NCBI RefSeq assembly: GCF_905187505.1
Contig: NZ_CAJJIC010000011.1
Coordinates: 1-33,323 of the forward strand
Length of the DNA stretch: 33,323 nt
Source of the DNA: an uncultured Mailhella sp.
GTDB lineage: Bacteria > Desulfobacterota > Desulfovibrionia > Desulfovibrionales > Desulfovibrionaceae
Direction: 5' to 3'
Part shown: in pieces, positions 24,024 to 32,588 of the stretch
How the letters are laid out: each line of letters starts with the position of its first letter
Position numbering within the stretch: position 1 is the stretch's first letter
Translations under genes and position numbers: made by a program
Notes under the pieces: model-generated
Seen by the model: the letters and a program-made list of their open reading frames with translations, nothing else
What the model was told of the DNA's origin: nothing
Database searches by the model: none

Positions 24024-24869
24024 TTACCCTTCCAGACCGAGAACACGCGCGGCGTTGCCGTACATGACGCCTTCCACGACTTCGGGACGAAGCCCCCAGC
24101 TTCTGTAGTAGGCCACGGCCTGCCTCATGTCCACGCAGGGATACGCCGAGCCGAATATGAACTTCTCAGGAATGAGGTAGTTGGCCGCATCCAGATAGTC
24201 CCGGTTTCCGGGAACGTTCATGGTATAGAGATCCGGGGCAAGATACACGCCCTCACGCTCGAAGGCCACATGGCATATGCCGCCCACGTTCGGCCATCCC
24301 CCGTGGGCAACGACCAGCTTCAACTCAGGAAAATCCAGCGCCACGCGCTCGATGATCATGGGATCGGTATAGCTGAGATCCGGGGCCACGAATCCGCCGA
24401 AGGATATGAACACGGGAATGTTCTGCGCCTCGCATTTTTCATACACGGGATAAACGATTCTGTCGTCGGCCCGAAGGGCCGGTCTGCAGAATCCCGGCTC
24501 CACCAGAACCGCTCTGGCCGTACCGTGCACGACGTAGCGGTCGATGTCGGCAAGCGCGTCGGAGGAGTGCGGATCCACGCCCGCCACGCCGACAAAGCGC
24601 CCCGGCCAGAGCGCGTCCAGCTTTTCAAGATCGGCATTGTCCATGCCCGTCGAGCGGCGAATGAGCACGGCTCCCGCGCATATCCCGGCCTCATCCATTT
24701 CCTTTATGAACATGTCCATGGATTTCCGCCTCGCGGATTCTCCTATGGTCATGCCGAAGCGTCGGGCAAAGGATTCCGGTTCAAAAAGTTCCCGTCCGGG
24801 ATTATTGAACATCCCCTCGCAGATGCTGCCGAAAGGCGGACGAATACGCATATCGAAAATCTTCATCAT
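24024..24869 (-). CDS. Amidohydrolase-like protein A, metal site lost
   Basis: This is a 281-residue protein of the amidohydrolase-2 (PF04909-like) fold. Family phrases are present: MDEAGICAGAVLI, WPGRFVGVAGV, LKLVVAHGGWP. The N-terminal HxH metal pair is replaced by RxR (FDMRIRPP). The usual catalytic Asp near the end (GSD) is Ala in FIFGSAYP. It is thus probably metal-free, as in LigI-type lactonases, or acts differently from normal amidohydrolases. The start at 24869 follows AAGGA by seven bases; an ATG at 24866 is an alternative. It is the last gene of the operon and is paralogous to protein B at 27386. Confidence 0.85.
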   Translation of the reverse strand: MMKIFDMRIRPPFGSICEGMFNNPGRELFEPESFARRFGMTIGESARRKSMDMFIKEMDEAGICAGAVLIRRSTGMDNADLEKLDALWPGRFVGVAGVDPHSSDALADIDRYVVHGTARAVLVEPGFCRPALRADDRIVYPVYEKCEAQNIPVFISFGGFVAPDLSYTDPMIIERVALDFPELKLVVAHGGWPNVGGICHVAFEREGVYLAPDLYTMNVPGNRDYLDAANYLIPEKFIFGSAYPCVDMRQAVAYYRSWGLRPEVVEGVMYGNAARVLGLEG

Positions 24870-24924
24870 CACACCATCCTTGAAATCCGTCTGCCGGACG
24901 GAAAAACTCCGTCCGCGGCAGACG

Positions 24925-26406
24925 CTACATGCCGAAGCCGTACACCATGCCGATGACGGGAAAACCGAACACGAACAGGAACACGAGCCCGGCCAGCACG
25001 GCAAACGAGCCGGCCTTGAAGGCATTTCTCACGCCGATCCACTCCACGTTGGAGAACATGATGGCCGCGCAGGTGGACGCCGCAGGCGTGGCGTAGGCGC
25101 ATGCCGCCGCAATGATGACGAGCACCGTGAGCGCCACGGGATTGAGACCGAGCATCTGGCTGACCTGATAGCCGATGGGCACGGCTATGAGCACGAGGCT
25201 GACGTTGTGCGTGAACTGCGTGGCCACGTTGATGATGAGGGAAAACAGGATCAGGAAAGCCACGACGCTGGTTCCCTCAAGGCTCGAACTCATGACGGAA
25301 GCAAGCCACGCCGTAATGCCGGCAGCATCGCTGCTCACGGCTGCGGAAACGGGAATGGCCGCAGCCGTGATCCAGAACACGTTCCAGTGTATGCCGTCAC
25401 GCGCGCAGTGGTCGAAGTCCAGAACGGGACGACCTTCCAGACGCATGACGCAAAGAGCAATGAGCACGACGGCCACGGCGGAAAGAAAGTTGAACCTGCC
25501 GAGCATGCCCAGCGCTCCGGCATCCCCCAGCATGAGATTGGGAATGAGCATGAGCGCCATGAACACCACAAGCGCCACGGCGGCGATCTTTTCCTTCGAG
25601 TTCAGCTTAAGTTCGCGGCGCATGCTTTCCAGATATTCATCGGAAAGATTCATGAGCTTGCTCACGTCCGGGCGGAACACGTATTTCATGACAAGAAAAT
25701 ACGCCACCACAAAAAGCAGACAAAGCGGAATGGTCACGGCCATGAAGGTCAGATAGTCCAGCGTGAGCGCCCCTCTGGAGGATGATTCCAGCGCTCCTAT
25801 GGCCAGAATGCATACGTTGCACCAGGGCTTGCAGCCGAAGGACAGCACCGCGGTGATGGCCACGCCCGCGCAGAGAAACGCGGGGTAGCGCTCGCCCTTT
25901 TTGTAGCCCGTTTCCTCAAAAATGCTGTAGAGCAGGTTCCACACAAGGAAGACCACGGCGTTGCCGTCCACAAGGAAGCTCACCACGAAGGAACCGATGA
26001 GCACCATGAGCGTGAACGTCCAGGGACGTCCCACCAGACACTTGCGGCTCAAGAACCAGCACGACATCTTCCTGTTGATGCCGCTTTTTTCGCAGAAGGC
26101 CGTAAACACCAGCACCAGCAGCATGAAGATGACGAGATGATTGCTGAAGGCGCTGGCAAAGGCATCCTGGGGCGTCTTGAAAAAGCCGCAAAGTCCCAGT
26201 GCAAAGATGCTCATCATGCTGGGCCAGATGAACCCTATGAACGTCCATCCGTAAAGCAGTCCTATGAACACCCCCAGAATGGACATTCCGAAAGAAGAAA
26301 TGCCGTCAAAGGGAACATAGCGGAAACCGAAAGTCAGCAGAAAATATATGATGGTGTGAATCCAGTACTTGTCTCTGGATTTCACTGCGGTTGAGTGCAT
26401 GATCAT
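24925..26406 (-). CDS. SLC13/DASS-type anion transporter
   Basis: This is a 493-residue membrane protein with about twelve helices, of the ion-transporter superfamily (SLC13/CitM/ArsB-like). Visible signs are the paired re-entrant regions, FLVDGNAVVFLVWNLLYSI in the first half and INVATQFTHNVSLVLIAVPI in the second, and the long central charged loop (RPDVSKLMNLSDEYLESMRR). Such carriers move di- or tricarboxylates or related anions, often with sodium. It overlaps the LysR stop by four bases (ATGA at 26403-26406). Genes for amidohydrolase-like proteins lie at both ends of the operon, so it probably imports their organic-acid substrate. Confidence 0.87.
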   Translation of the reverse strand: MIMHSTAVKSRDKYWIHTIIYFLLTFGFRYVPFDGISSFGMSILGVFIGLLYGWTFIGFIWPSMMSIFALGLCGFFKTPQDAFASAFSNHLVIFMLLVLVFTAFCEKSGINRKMSCWFLSRKCLVGRPWTFTLMVLIGSFVVSFLVDGNAVVFLVWNLLYSIFEETGYKKGERYPAFLCAGVAITAVLSFGCKPWCNVCILAIGALESSSRGALTLDYLTFMAVTIPLCLLFVVAYFLVMKYVFRPDVSKLMNLSDEYLESMRRELKLNSKEKIAAVALVVFMALMLIPNLMLGDAGALGMLGRFNFLSAVAVVLIALCVMRLEGRPVLDFDHCARDGIHWNVFWITAAAIPVSAAVSSDAAGITAWLASVMSSSLEGTSVVAFLILFSLIINVATQFTHNVSLVLIAVPIGYQVSQMLGLNPVALTVLVIIAAACAYATPAASTCAAIMFSNVEWIGVRNAFKAGSFAVLAGLVFLFVFGFPVIGMVYGFGM

Positions 26407-27344
26407 GTCTCCTCTTCCTTTCCTCTCGGGAGGAACGAAATGAATGATTTGAGTATGTCTCCCGGTTCCCCGTTCAGAAGATAGCCCGTCACGGCAGTCA
26501 TGCTTTCACGTATGTCTATGGTCGTTATGCCCTGGAGATAGGTTCTGAACGGCTCGGCACCATCAAGAAAGATGTCGTGCAGAAAACCTATGCCCACGTT
26601 GTTGGCTATGGAATGGCTCCAGAGATTGAGCGACGTCGTGGCGAGCACGATGTTGGGCTTTCCGTACGGGGAAAGCAGATAATACAGGGGTGTGTTGCAC
26701 ATTTCATCGGCCGCCCCGCCGATGATGGGTTCCCGGATAAGCCTGCGCAGCGACACGGAACGACGCCTTGCCAGAGGATGGGACTGCCCCACGCAGGCGT
26801 GATAGCCGCCGCTTTCCAACGGATGGAACGTAAGCCTGCCTTCCGCCAGGAAGGAAGGCGTCAGCAGATCCTCGGGCGTACCGGGGACATTGAGAATGCC
26901 TATGCTGTACGTGTCCTTTTCCACCGGACTCAGCAGTCTTTCGCAAATGGCGCCGGCATTGAGCGTCGACGTCACTACCCGCACGCGGGGATAGCGGGCG
27001 CAGTAGCGCTCCACGATGCTGAACAGTCTTGCCAGATAGAACGCCGTGTTCACGTACACGCGCAGCGTACCGTGAAGGCGTCCGGCGCTTGCCGAGGAAA
27101 AACTGCCGGTCAGCTCCCGATACCGGGGCATGACGTCCGCGGCAAAGGCAAGAAGCTGCCGCCCCTCGGCCGTCAGGGCCACGCCCCGTGACGAACGCCT
27201 GAGCAGCGTCACGCCGAGTTCCGCCTCCATGTTCTTTATGGAAGCGCTCAAGGCCTGCTGCGTCATGTGCAGGCTTCTGCTGGCGCTGGCCAGAGAGCTG
27301 TGTCTGGCAAGCTCAAGAAACGAAGAAAGCTGTTCCAGTCTCAT
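26403..27344 (-). CDS. LysR-family transcriptional regulator
   Basis: This is a 313-residue regulator. The winged HTH (residues ~1-60) reads FLELARHSSLASASRSLHMT then QQALSASIKNMEAELGVTLL, the standard LysR pattern. The effector domain (~90-295) has the usual two-lobed plan. It lies inside the operon it probably controls, 41 bp after amidohydrolase-like gene B, and overlaps the transporter start. Dyads upstream of gene B (28262-28326) are candidate binding sites. The effector is presumably the imported acid or its product. Confidence 0.93.
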   Translation of the reverse strand: MRLEQLSSFLELARHSSLASASRSLHMTQQALSASIKNMEAELGVTLLRRSSRGVALTAEGRQLLAFAADVMPRYRELTGSFSSASAGRLHGTLRVYVNTAFYLARLFSIVERYCARYPRVRVVTSTLNAGAICERLLSPVEKDTYSIGILNVPGTPEDLLTPSFLAEGRLTFHPLESGGYHACVGQSHPLARRRSVSLRRLIREPIIGGAADEMCNTPLYYLLSPYGKPNIVLATTSLNLWSHSIANNVGIGFLHDIFLDGAEPFRTYLQGITTIDIRESMTAVTGYLLNGEPGDILKSFISFLPRGKEEET

Positions 27345-27385
27345 GGTGTCCCCTTTCTCCGGTCAAGGACGCCTTCCAGTCACAA

Positions 27386-28216
27386 CTACAGACCGAGAAA
27401 ACGTCTGGCGTTTTCCTCCATGAGGAAAGGAAGACGATCTTCTCGCACGCCGCAGCTGCGGCAGTGCCGTTCCGCGTCCGCCATGGAAATGATCGGCGCT
27501 GCAGAGGCAAAGATCATTCTGTCGTAGAGCAGTCCGTTGGCCGCCGTGATGTAGTCGCCGCTGCCCGGAGCATTCAGCATATACATGTCGGGAGCAATAT
27601 AGACATTGCCACGATTGAATGCAATTTCGCATACTTCCGTTACAAACGGCCATCCGCCGTGACTGAGGGCGATGCGCATTTTCGGAAACGTTCCGGCAAC
27701 CTTGTCCATGGCCAGAGGGGTATAGTATTCAAGGCCGGGAGTAAAAATGCCCCCGTAGGTAAATACGACGGGCACGCCCGCATCCTGACAGCGCTCATAC
27801 AGAGGAAACACCCCCTCGTCATCCACCTTCCAGCGCTCAGGATCAAAGGCGGGTTCCAAAGCAATGCCCGCGCAGGGACCGCTGATCACGTACCGCTCCA
27901 GCTCCTCCAAAGCCTGATCCATGCCCATGAGCGGCGCAATGCCCACAAGACCGATGAACCTTCCGGGCCAGCGCTCAAAAAGATCCAGCAAATCTTCGTT
28001 GTTTCCCCCGCAGCCTTTTCTGATGGGCACGACAGCCTGAGAAACGTGGCAGCTGTCCATTTCGGCAATGAGATCTTCCATGGAAAACGTGCGCGCACAG
28101 GGAGAGATGTGCATGCCGAAACGGGCCGCACGCTGAGTGACGTCTTCAATGTTGTTGTAAAACTCCGCCGTCTTATAGCTTGGAATGGGCGGTCTTACCC
28201 GAAAATCAATGCTCAT
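27386..28216 (-). CDS. Amidohydrolase-like protein B, metal site lost
   Basis: This 276-residue paralogue of the protein at 24024 is the first gene of its operon. Shared phrases include RPP near the start, EMD in the first third, WPGRF, EP then YERC/YEKC, HGGWP and the APDMYMLNAPGSGDYI region. Here too the N-terminal HxH is RxR (IDFRVRPP) and the C-terminal GSD is ASA (FASAAP). Two paralogues with the same losses suggest an intact, different chemistry rather than decay. GGAGG lies four bases before the ATG. The gene leads into LysR after 41 bp. Confidence 0.85.
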   Translation of the reverse strand: MSIDFRVRPPIPSYKTAEFYNNIEDVTQRAARFGMHISPCARTFSMEDLIAEMDSCHVSQAVVPIRKGCGGNNEDLLDLFERWPGRFIGLVGIAPLMGMDQALEELERYVISGPCAGIALEPAFDPERWKVDDEGVFPLYERCQDAGVPVVFTYGGIFTPGLEYYTPLAMDKVAGTFPKMRIALSHGGWPFVTEVCEIAFNRGNVYIAPDMYMLNAPGSGDYITAANGLLYDRMIFASAAPIISMADAERHCRSCGVREDRLPFLMEENARRFLGL

Positions 28217-28261
28217 GCGTCCTCCGAGACAACCATGTATATTCCCTTAGAATTGCCTATT

Positions 28262-28326
28262 TTGGAACATCAAGTCCAACAAATATTTTTGCCGGTCATG
28301 ACTTCGTCTACAAATTTTATTTGTAG
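28262..28326. promoter_or_regulatory. Two dyads, candidate LysR sites
   Basis: A perfect dyad CTACAAA-TTTTA-TTTGTAG (28308-28326) has a T-N11-A form typical of LysR boxes. A second, TTGGA-N8-TCCAA (28262-28279), lies closer to the start of amidohydrolase-like gene B. Together they fit the usual LysR recognition and activation site pair. Confidence 0.5.
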
Positions 28327-28374
28327 CTTCTTTCCAAGGAACAACACGGAGAGAACACCTTGCCTTCACGAATC

Positions 28375-28416
28375 AAAAAAAAAAGGACGTGCTGGAGCCG
28401 TGACTCCAGTACGTCC
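28375..28416 (-). terminator. panF: Terminator of pan operon
   Basis: On the minus strand a 13-bp stem (28404-28416 with 28385-28397, one G-U pair) is followed by ten T residues. It lies 25 bp after the panF stop and ends the pantothenate operon before the amidohydrolase operon. Confidence 0.95.
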
Positions 28417-28440
28417 CTTCGCTTCATCCGGACAGCCGGA

Positions 28441-29910
28441 CTAATCTTCCCAGAAAAGCCTCGTCACCTCGGCGGGTACGGGATTTCCCAGTCTGTTCCC
28501 CAGCCAGAAGGCCATCAGCGAAATCACGCAGGTCGGAACTATGGCGTGCACGCCGCCGAGCGGCACATGAAAAACGGAAAGGAACACGAACACGAGCACG
28601 CCTGCAGCCATGGAGCACAGGGCACCCGTGGCGTTGGCGTCTTTCCAGTACATGCCGAGCACGACGGGCCAGAGAAACACGGCTTCCAGGCCGCCGAAGG
28701 CAAAAAGATTTATCCATACCAGAAGATCCGGCGGATCGAAGGAGGCAAGAAAGACCAGCACTCCCACGGCGAGCGTACAGCCGAAGCTCATGCGTCCTAT
28801 CTTCCGCGCCGAAATCTTCGACTCATCGTTTCCGAGCCTGTAGCGCACATACAGATCCTTGATGATGGATGCCGAAACGAGAAGCAGCATGGTGTCCACG
28901 GTGGACATGATGGCCGCCAGGGGCCCGGCTACGAACACCCCCGCCCAGAACGGCGGCAGAAGCTCAAGAATGAGCGAAGGAATGATAAGATCGCCGGACG
29001 TGAGTCCGGGCATGACGGCCCGGCCCAGAACGCCCGAAAGATGCATGAACAGAAGCAGAAAGCCGATGATGAGAGTGCCCATGATCATGGCGTCATGCAT
29101 GGAACGCGAATCCCGGTAGCCGAAACAGCGCTGCGTGGTCTGAGGCAATCCGAGAATGCCGAGTCCCACCAGGATCCAGAAGGAAAAGAGCATGGGCGCG
29201 GGAATGCTGCCGCCGGCGCCGGAAGGGGTTATCAATCCGGGATCAATGCCCTTCAGAGTCTGTATGCACTGTTCCATGCCGCCTCCGGCCCGAACCACGG
29301 CAAAAAGAATGACCACGGAAGCAATGAGCATGACGACGCCCTGCAGTGCGTCCGTAACGGCCACGGCCCGGAAGCCGCCTACCGCCGTGTAGACGACGAC
29401 GGTAATGCCGAACAGGGCAAGGCCGACCTCATAGGGATAACCGGTGACGGCCTGAAACACACGCGCGCCGCCTATGAACTGCGCCACCATGGACGCCGCA
29501 AAAAAGACAAGCACGGCCAAAGAACACAAAATGACGATGGCGTCGCTGCGATACCTCGCATAAAGAAAGTCCGTGATGGTGACGGCATGGATGCGCCGGC
29601 CGAGAATGGCAAATCGCTTGCCGAGCACGCCGAGGGTAAGAAACGTGGTAGGCACCTGAATCATGGCAAGAAGCACCCATCCGAGCCCCAGCTTATAGGC
29701 CACGCCGGGCCCGCCCACGAAGCTGCTCGCGCTGGTGTAGCTGGCAATGATGGTCATGGCCAGCACGAATCCGCCCATGGTACGGCCGCCGATGAAGTAT
29801 TCTTCGATGAAACTCCTTCCCGCGCCCTTTCCGGCCTGACGCTGGGCCCACATGGCAAGGAGCAGGGTAAGCAGAAGATAGCCGACGAGAGGAACAAGCG
29901 CGACGGTCAT
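28441..29910 (-). CDS. panF: Sodium/pantothenate symporter PanF
   Basis: This is a 489-residue member of the sodium:solute symporter family with about thirteen helices. The family phrases are EEYFIGGRTMGGFVLAMTII, ASYTSASSFVGGPG and LAAIMSTVDTMLLLVSASII. It takes up pantothenate (vitamin B5) with sodium. The assignment rests on the PanF-like sequence and on the gene order: yhdT overlaps its start by four bases, as in E. coli yhdT-panF, and panC/panD lead the operon. It is the last gene, 25 bp before a strong terminator. Confidence 0.92.
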   Translation of the reverse strand: MTVALVPLVGYLLLTLLLAMWAQRQAGKGAGRSFIEEYFIGGRTMGGFVLAMTIIASYTSASSFVGGPGVAYKLGLGWVLLAMIQVPTTFLTLGVLGKRFAILGRRIHAVTITDFLYARYRSDAIVILCSLAVLVFFAASMVAQFIGGARVFQAVTGYPYEVGLALFGITVVVYTAVGGFRAVAVTDALQGVVMLIASVVILFAVVRAGGGMEQCIQTLKGIDPGLITPSGAGGSIPAPMLFSFWILVGLGILGLPQTTQRCFGYRDSRSMHDAMIMGTLIIGFLLLFMHLSGVLGRAVMPGLTSGDLIIPSLILELLPPFWAGVFVAGPLAAIMSTVDTMLLLVSASIIKDLYVRYRLGNDESKISARKIGRMSFGCTLAVGVLVFLASFDPPDLLVWINLFAFGGLEAVFLWPVVLGMYWKDANATGALCSMAAGVLVFVFLSVFHVPLGGVHAIVPTCVISLMAFWLGNRLGNPVPAEVTRLFWED

Positions 29911-30188
29911 GCCTTATTCTCCTCTTTTCCGTTTCGATCTTCAGGTTCATCCAGCGGAATGTCGGCAAAAAAACGCCGCACCACGATCCAGAGAATACCC
30001 GTCATGACAGGATAGCCCAGCACGCAGCTGTAGAAAAACCATGCGGGCAGACCGAATACGTAGCTGTACTCTTCAGGGTCGCCGGAACCGAGTCCGAAGG
30101 CGAACACCGTCCACCACACGAAAAAAAACACATAGAGCCCCAGCGTTATCAACGCCTCACGGTCGGCCTGTCTGAACGCTCCGCGCAT
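29907..30188 (-). CDS. yhdT: YhdT-family small membrane protein (DUF997)
   Basis: This 93-residue protein has two membrane helices (ALITLGLYVFFFVWWTVFAF and FFYSCVLGYPVMTGILWIVV) and the central GSGDPEEYSYVFGLPAWFFY typical of YhdT/DUF997. Its role is unknown, but it is nearly always next to panF and may help it fold or work. The start at 30188 follows GAGGA by six bases; in-frame starts upstream would run into the previous gene. It overlaps the panF start (ATGA at 29907-29910). Confidence 0.9.
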   Translation of the reverse strand: MRGAFRQADREALITLGLYVFFFVWWTVFAFGLGSGDPEEYSYVFGLPAWFFYSCVLGYPVMTGILWIVVRRFFADIPLDEPEDRNGKEENKA

Positions 30189-30229
30189 ACTCTTTCCTCT
30201 TGTCGCCCGTATGTGCCGCAGTCGACACA

Positions 30230-31195
30230 TCAGGCTTCTGTCGGGGGTTCCCCGAGTTTTGCCCGTTCCCTTCTCCTCCAGCCTGCAAAAAGCGCACCCG
30301 AAATGTTCTGCCATGCGCTGAACAGAGCGCCCGGCAGCGTGGCCAGAGGACTGGAGGCAAAATTGATCGTGGCCAGGGCCACGGCAAGTCCGCTGTTCTG
30401 CATGCCCACTTCTATGGAAACGGCCGTTCTTCCGGCATAGCTCAGGCCCAGCACAGACGCAATGCCGAGTCCGATGACAAGCCCGGCTCCATTATGCAAA
30501 AAGACCAGCAAAAGCACCAGCAGACCGCTTTCGGCAATTTTTTCCGCATTCACGGCGATAATGCCGCCCACGATCAGAACGATGCCGAGTACCGACACCA
30601 GTGGACAGAAGGGGACGACGCTGCGCACGAAGCCTTGTGCCGCGCGACGCAGAACAAGTCCGGCAACAACGGGAAGCAGAACGATGTTCATGACCGAGGT
30701 CATCATGGCCCAAAACGACACATCCACCCAGTTTCCGGCAAAAACATATACAAGAAGCGGCGTCACGACAGGTGCAACAAGCGTGGATGCCACCGTCATG
30801 CCCACGGAAAGAGCCACGTCGCCGCGGGCAAGATAGGTAATGACGTTGCTCGCCGTTCCTCCCGGAGCGCATCCCACCAGAATAACGCCGAGCGCAAGAT
30901 CCGCCGGCAGTGCAAACAACTTCGCCAGAGCAAAGGCAATCAGCGGCATGACGGTGAACTGCGCCGCGCAACCGGCAAAAAGAGCCCTGGGACGGGCAAA
31001 GGCCGCCCGAAAATCCTGCGCTTCAATGGTGAGTCCCATGCCGAACATGATGACGGCAAGAAAAACGGAGGTGTACGGCACCGTCCAGGCAAAAAGAAAA
31101 GGAAACATCCAGGCCAGAACGGAACAGAACAGTATGATGAGGCCTATATGTCCGCCCAGCAGCATACTGAGCCGCCTGAAAAAAACATATGTCAT
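30230..31195 (-). CDS. panS: BASS-family carrier, probable (keto)pantoate transporter PanS
   Basis: This is a 321-residue protein of the bile acid:sodium symporter (BASS) family with about ten helices. Phrases include FLAVIMFGMGLTIEAQDFRA, LVGCAPGGTASNVITYLARG and GMQNSGLAVALATINF. PanS of Salmonella, a ketopantoate carrier, is in this family. Together with panC and panD here, (keto)pantoate uptake is the best reading; other organic acids are possible. The start at 31195 gives MTYVFFRRLS, matching the usual family length; the longer in-frame start at 31252 would bury a hairpin (31211-31240) in the coding region. It ends 41 bp before yhdT. Confidence 0.75.
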   Translation of the reverse strand: MTYVFFRRLSMLLGGHIGLIILFCSVLAWMFPFLFAWTVPYTSVFLAVIMFGMGLTIEAQDFRAAFARPRALFAGCAAQFTVMPLIAFALAKLFALPADLALGVILVGCAPGGTASNVITYLARGDVALSVGMTVASTLVAPVVTPLLVYVFAGNWVDVSFWAMMTSVMNIVLLPVVAGLVLRRAAQGFVRSVVPFCPLVSVLGIVLIVGGIIAVNAEKIAESGLLVLLLVFLHNGAGLVIGLGIASVLGLSYAGRTAVSIEVGMQNSGLAVALATINFASSPLATLPGALFSAWQNISGALFAGWRRRERAKLGEPPTEA

Positions 31196-31210
31196 CTCCG
31201 TGACGACAAA

Positions 31211-31240
31211 GGCCGGACACTTTCGGCGGAATGTCCGGCC
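31211..31240 (-). terminator. Attenuator-like hairpin between panD and panS
   Basis: The arms GGCCGGACA (31211-31219) and TGTCCGGCC (31232-31240) form a perfect 9-bp stem over a 12-base loop. On the minus strand only TTTG follows, so termination would be partial. It could lower expression of panS, yhdT and panF relative to panC and panD. Confidence 0.5.
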
Positions 31241-31262
31241 TCTGTCCTTCATGGCAGGTCAG

Positions 31263-31652
31263 CTACAGATCCGCAAGCCCGCCGTGCTTTTCATAGTCGG
31301 CCACACGGACCACCCGATTGAGCGAATCCACGAAAACGACGTTCGGTCTGAAGGCCTTCACCTCCTCCGGCCGCATGAGAGCATAGGCCATGATGATGAC
31401 CTTGTCTCCCGGATGCACCAGCCGCGCAGCCGCACCGTTCAGACATACCACCCCACTGTTTCGCTCACCGGCAATGGCATAGGTTTCAAGGCGCTGTCCG
31501 TTGTCCACGTCGACGACCTGAACCCTTTCATATTCCTGAATTCCTGCCGCCTCCATAAGCTGCTCGTCGATGGTGATGCTGCCCACGTACTCGAGTTCTG
31601 CCTGCGTCACCACCGCCCGATGAATTTTGCCCTTCAGCATCGTCAGCAGCAT
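31263..31652 (-). CDS. panD: Aspartate 1-decarboxylase PanD
   Basis: This is a 129-residue precursor of the pyruvoyl enzyme that makes beta-alanine from aspartate. The self-cleavage site is Gly24-Ser25 in EYVGSITIDE, the same numbering as E. coli PanD, which supports the first Met as start. Other family marks are MLKGKIHRAVVT, NGQRLETYAIAGERNSGVVC and GDKVIIMAYA. It begins three bases after the panC stop, so beta-alanine is made alongside the ligase that uses it. No PanZ/PanM-type maturation factor is seen in the window. Confidence 0.97.
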   Translation of the reverse strand: MLLTMLKGKIHRAVVTQAELEYVGSITIDEQLMEAAGIQEYERVQVVDVDNGQRLETYAIAGERNSGVVCLNGAAARLVHPGDKVIIMAYALMRPEEVKAFRPNVVFVDSLNRVVRVADYEKHGGLADL

Positions 31653-31655
31653 GCT

Positions 31656-32501
31656 CTAGCCTTCAAAAATAAAATTGTCGATGAGACGGGTCTTTCCCAC
31701 ATACACGGCCATGGCGCACAGAACGCTTCCGTGAGCCTCGTCCACGGGACGCATGGACACGGCATCCACCATTTCCACATAGTCGATACGGGCAAGCGGT
31801 TCGCCTTCAATAAGCTCCCTCATGGCCGCAAGCACGACGGAAGCTTTTCTCTCGCCGTTTTCCATCAGGCTTCTGCCGAGCTTCACGGCCCGGCTCAACA
31901 CCACCGCCGCCCTGCGCTCCTCCGCGTTCAGATAGGTGTTGCGGGAGCTTTTTGCCAGGCCGTCTTCTTCACGGACAATGGGACAGCCCACGATCTCGAT
32001 ATCGAAATCAAGATCACGCACCATGCGGCGGATCACCGCCAGCTGCTGGGCATCCTTCTGACCGAAATAGGCCCTGTCCGGGGCAACGATATGAAAAAGC
32101 TTGCTCACCACCGTGCACACGCCTCGAAAATGCGTGGGACGAGTTCTGCCGCACAGACCTTCGGTCAGTTCCTTCATGTCCACATAGGTGCAGAAATCAG
32201 GAGCGTACATGTCCTCGGGAGCGGGATGAAAAACAAGATGCGCTCCGGCCCCCTCACAAAGGAGGGCATCCGCTTCAATGTCGCGGGGATAGCTCTCCAG
32301 GTCTTCACTCGGACCGAACTGGATGGGATTGACGAAATCACTGACAACGACGCGGTCATTTTCGGCGACGGCCCGCAGAATAAGACTCCTGTGTCCTTCA
32401 TGAAGGTATCCCATGGTCGGCACAAGCCCGACGCTCAAGCCCTGGCTGCGCCATTTTTTTACCTGCGCCCGAACCTCGACCACAGAAGAAACAATGTTCA
32501 T
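31656..32501 (-). CDS. panC: Pantoate-beta-alanine ligase PanC
   Basis: This 281-residue enzyme joins pantoate and beta-alanine, with ATP, to give pantothenate. The nucleotidyl-transferase signature is present: PTMGYLHEGHRSL with the HxGH site, FGQKDAQQLAVIRRM (KDxxQ) and REEDGLAKSSRN. The strand usually read as xIFVNPTQF is DFVNPIQFGPSEDL here, a mild change. GAGG lies eight bases before the ATG at 32501. It is the first gene of the operon, and a good promoter lies 59 bp before the start. Confidence 0.97.
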   Translation of the reverse strand: MNIVSSVVEVRAQVKKWRSQGLSVGLVPTMGYLHEGHRSLILRAVAENDRVVVSDFVNPIQFGPSEDLESYPRDIEADALLCEGAGAHLVFHPAPEDMYAPDFCTYVDMKELTEGLCGRTRPTHFRGVCTVVSKLFHIVAPDRAYFGQKDAQQLAVIRRMVRDLDFDIEIVGCPIVREEDGLAKSSRNTYLNAEERRAAVVLSRAVKLGRSLMENGERKASVVLAAMRELIEGEPLARIDYVEMVDAVSMRPVDEAHGSVLCAMAVYVGKTRLIDNFIFEG

Positions 32502-32559
32502 GCAACGTTCCTCATAAAAAGTTTCCGTCCATTCCCCGCCGGAGCAGATCCGAAAAAGA

Positions 32560-32588
32560 ATAATGACTCAAATTAGATAGCAGTCCAA
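32560..32588 (-). promoter_or_regulatory. Promoter of the pan operon
   Basis: On the minus strand TTGGAC (32588-32583) and CATTAT (32565-32560) stand 17 bases apart, 59 bp before the panC ATG. The region is A/T-rich compared with its flanks. An alternative TTGATT/TATCTA pair overlaps it. Confidence 0.55.

Noticed and set aside
28360..30015. 551-codon plus-strand frame opposite panF and yhdT
   Set aside because: Low-complexity His/Gly/Arg-rich antisense shadow of clearly recognised membrane genes, with no ribosome site.
30840..32576. 578-codon plus-strand frame across panS, panD and panC
   Set aside because: It runs through three recognised genes on the other strand and has no domain of its own.
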